Below, piece by piece: positions 13,482-14,615 of a stretch of DNA of 14,615 nucleotides (position 1 is its first letter; each line of letters opens with the position of its first letter). Made by a program: the position numbers and the translations under genes. Source of the DNA: a bacterium (GTDB taxonomy: Bacteria > Spirochaetota > JAHITG01); NCBI GenBank assembly GCA_028711675.1, contig JAQTRT010000045.1:1-14615 (forward strand). Reading direction: 5' to 3'. Below the pieces are notes generated by a model that saw nothing but the letters and a program-made list of their open reading frames with translations, did not search any database and was not told where the DNA came from.

Positions 13482-14615
13482 ATGTCCGCCCTGAAGAAAG
13501 AAAGCTACTATGTGACCACTCCCATTTACTACATCAATGACGAACCGCATATCGGCCATTTCTACTGTACTACTGTGGCGGATGTCCTGGCCCGGTATCA
13601 CCGTGTCATCGGGGATGACGTTTATTTCGTGACCGGTACCGACGAGAACAGCCAGAAAACGGTCCAGGCTGCCCGGCAGAGGAATATGGATGTCCGCGAG
13701 TTCACGGACCAGATGGCGGAGAAATGGATCAAGGCCTGGAAAGCCCTGGATATTTCCTGCGATTTTTTCATCCGTACCACCATGCCCGAACACAGGGAAT
13801 CGGTCAAGAAGCTCCTTTTAAAATGCCATGAGCAGGGCGATATCTACAAGAAGAACTATGAAGGATGGTATTGCATCGGGTGCGAAAAATTCCTGACCGA
13901 TGCGGATATGACCGGCGGCTCCTGCACGGTGCATAAGACCAAGCCGGAGTGGGTGAAGGAAGAGAATTATTTCTTTAAATTATCCCGGTATGAAAAAAAA
14001 CTGCTGGAACTGTTCAAGAACGAGGATTTTGCCCTTCCGGAATCCCGGCGGAACGAGATGCTGGAATTCATCAAGGCCGGGCTTCAGGATATCAGTATTT
14101 CCCGGGCCAGGAAGGAGTGGGGGATCCCGCTTCCCATTGATGAGAACCATGTGGTGTACGTCTGGTTCGACGCCCTGATCAACTATATCACGGCCCTGGG
14201 ATATTACAAGGACGATGTCCTGATGAAGAAATACTGGAAGAACGCCGTTCATCTTGTGGGCAAGGATATCTTCAGGTTCCATACCATCATGTGGCCGGCC
14301 ATGCTCATGTCAGCCGGCATCGAACCTCCCCGGCAGGTCTTCGGCCACGGTTTCTTTACCATCAACGGCGAAAAGATCAGCAAGTCCCTGGGGAACGCCA
14401 TCGATCCCGTGGGACTGGCCGGAAAATATTCCGTGGATGCCATTAAATATTTCATGGTCAAGGAAATCCCGTTCGGCAAGGACAGCGATTTCTCCATCCA
14501 GAGGCTCGAGGACCGGTACAGGGGCGATCTTTCCAATGACCTGGGAAACCTGCTTAACCGTTCGCTGACCATGGTCGAGTTGTATAATAAGGGGATCGTA
14601 CCCACGGCAGATAAG
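13482..14615 (+). CDS. metG: Methionyl-tRNA synthetase, N-terminal part
   Basis: The first 378 codons are present and the frame is open to the right edge. The enzyme charges tRNA-Met in the cytoplasm. YVTTPIYYINDEPHIGH contains the HIGH motif at H23-H26. GTDENSQK follows, then a single zinc knuckle with C131, C134, C148 and H151 (C-x2-C and C-x2-H), a type known from Thermus thermophilus MetRS. WFDALINYITALG begins at W228, and the second signature is KISKS at 298-302. The anticodon-binding domain begins near residue 350 and is cut off, so a C-terminal tRNA-binding extension cannot be judged. AAAGGA lies about 9 nt before the ATG. It follows ricT by 84 nt, in the common holB-ricT-metG order, and may share the transcript. 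Confidence 0.97.
   Translation, partial: MSALKKESYYVTTPIYYINDEPHIGHFYCTTVADVLARYHRVIGDDVYFVTGTDENSQKTVQAARQRNMDVREFTDQMAEKWIKAWKALDISCDFFIRTTMPEHRESVKKLLLKCHEQGDIYKKNYEGWYCIGCEKFLTDADMTGGSCTVHKTKPEWVKEENYFFKLSRYEKKLLELFKNEDFALPESRRNEMLEFIKAGLQDISISRARKEWGIPLPIDENHVVYVWFDALINYITALGYYKDDVLMKKYWKNAVHLVGKDIFRFHTIMWPAMLMSAGIEPPRQVFGHGFFTINGEKISKSLGNAIDPVGLAGKYSVDAIKYFMVKEIPFGKDSDFSIQRLEDRYRGDLSNDLGNLLNRSLTMVELYNKGIVPTADK

Noticed and set aside
12522..13793. 423-codon open frame on the minus strand
   Set aside because: It is an antisense shadow of ricT and metG, both of which have clear family motifs on the plus strand.

Overview
The window looks like chromosomal DNA of an uncultured, probably Gram-negative-type bacterium. 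It carries ordinary housekeeping genes (two aminoacyl-tRNA synthetases, the DNA polymerase III delta' subunit, the MurJ lipid II flippase, two tRNAs), a short lipoprotein-like gene, and many small hairpin repeats between genes. There is no rRNA, phage, transposase or CRISPR array. I cannot name a phylum safely. The gene mix and the hairpin-rich gaps would fit one of the candidate phyla known mainly from metagenomes, but that is inference.

Layout. Positions 1-975 are on the minus strand: the first codons of gltX, a gap holding two small hairpin repeats, and a response regulator with a STAS-like C-terminal half. A divergent gap follows. From 1191 to 5836 lies a plus-strand group: a GT35 alpha-glucan phosphorylase, a GH13 enzyme with unusual active-site region I, and a 100-residue protein of unknown function. 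The pair suggests cytoplasmic glycogen or maltodextrin turnover. At 5844-6006 are minus-strand tRNA-Arg(TCG) and tRNA-His(GTG), then a small minus-strand DUF486 membrane protein. A plus-strand acyl-CoA synthetase-like gene occupies 6672-8330.

The gap 8331-8588 holds three different hairpins in about 100 bp. It is followed by a small lipoprotein-like gene, then a 107-nt element that folds as a closed multi-stem structure just before the ribosome binding site of a 198-residue helical protein. That protein ends 6 nt before murJ. A second copy of the hairpin repeat seen at the left end lies between murJ and the next block, holB-ricT-metG, a well known bacterial gene order. metG runs off the right end.

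The most interesting items are the structured element at 9040-9146, the helical protein it precedes (ends resembling FlgM and an interior resembling flagellin, beside murJ), the hairpin repeat family with compensatory changes between its two copies, and the cluster of three unrelated hairpins at 8430-8533. None is proof of a new system.
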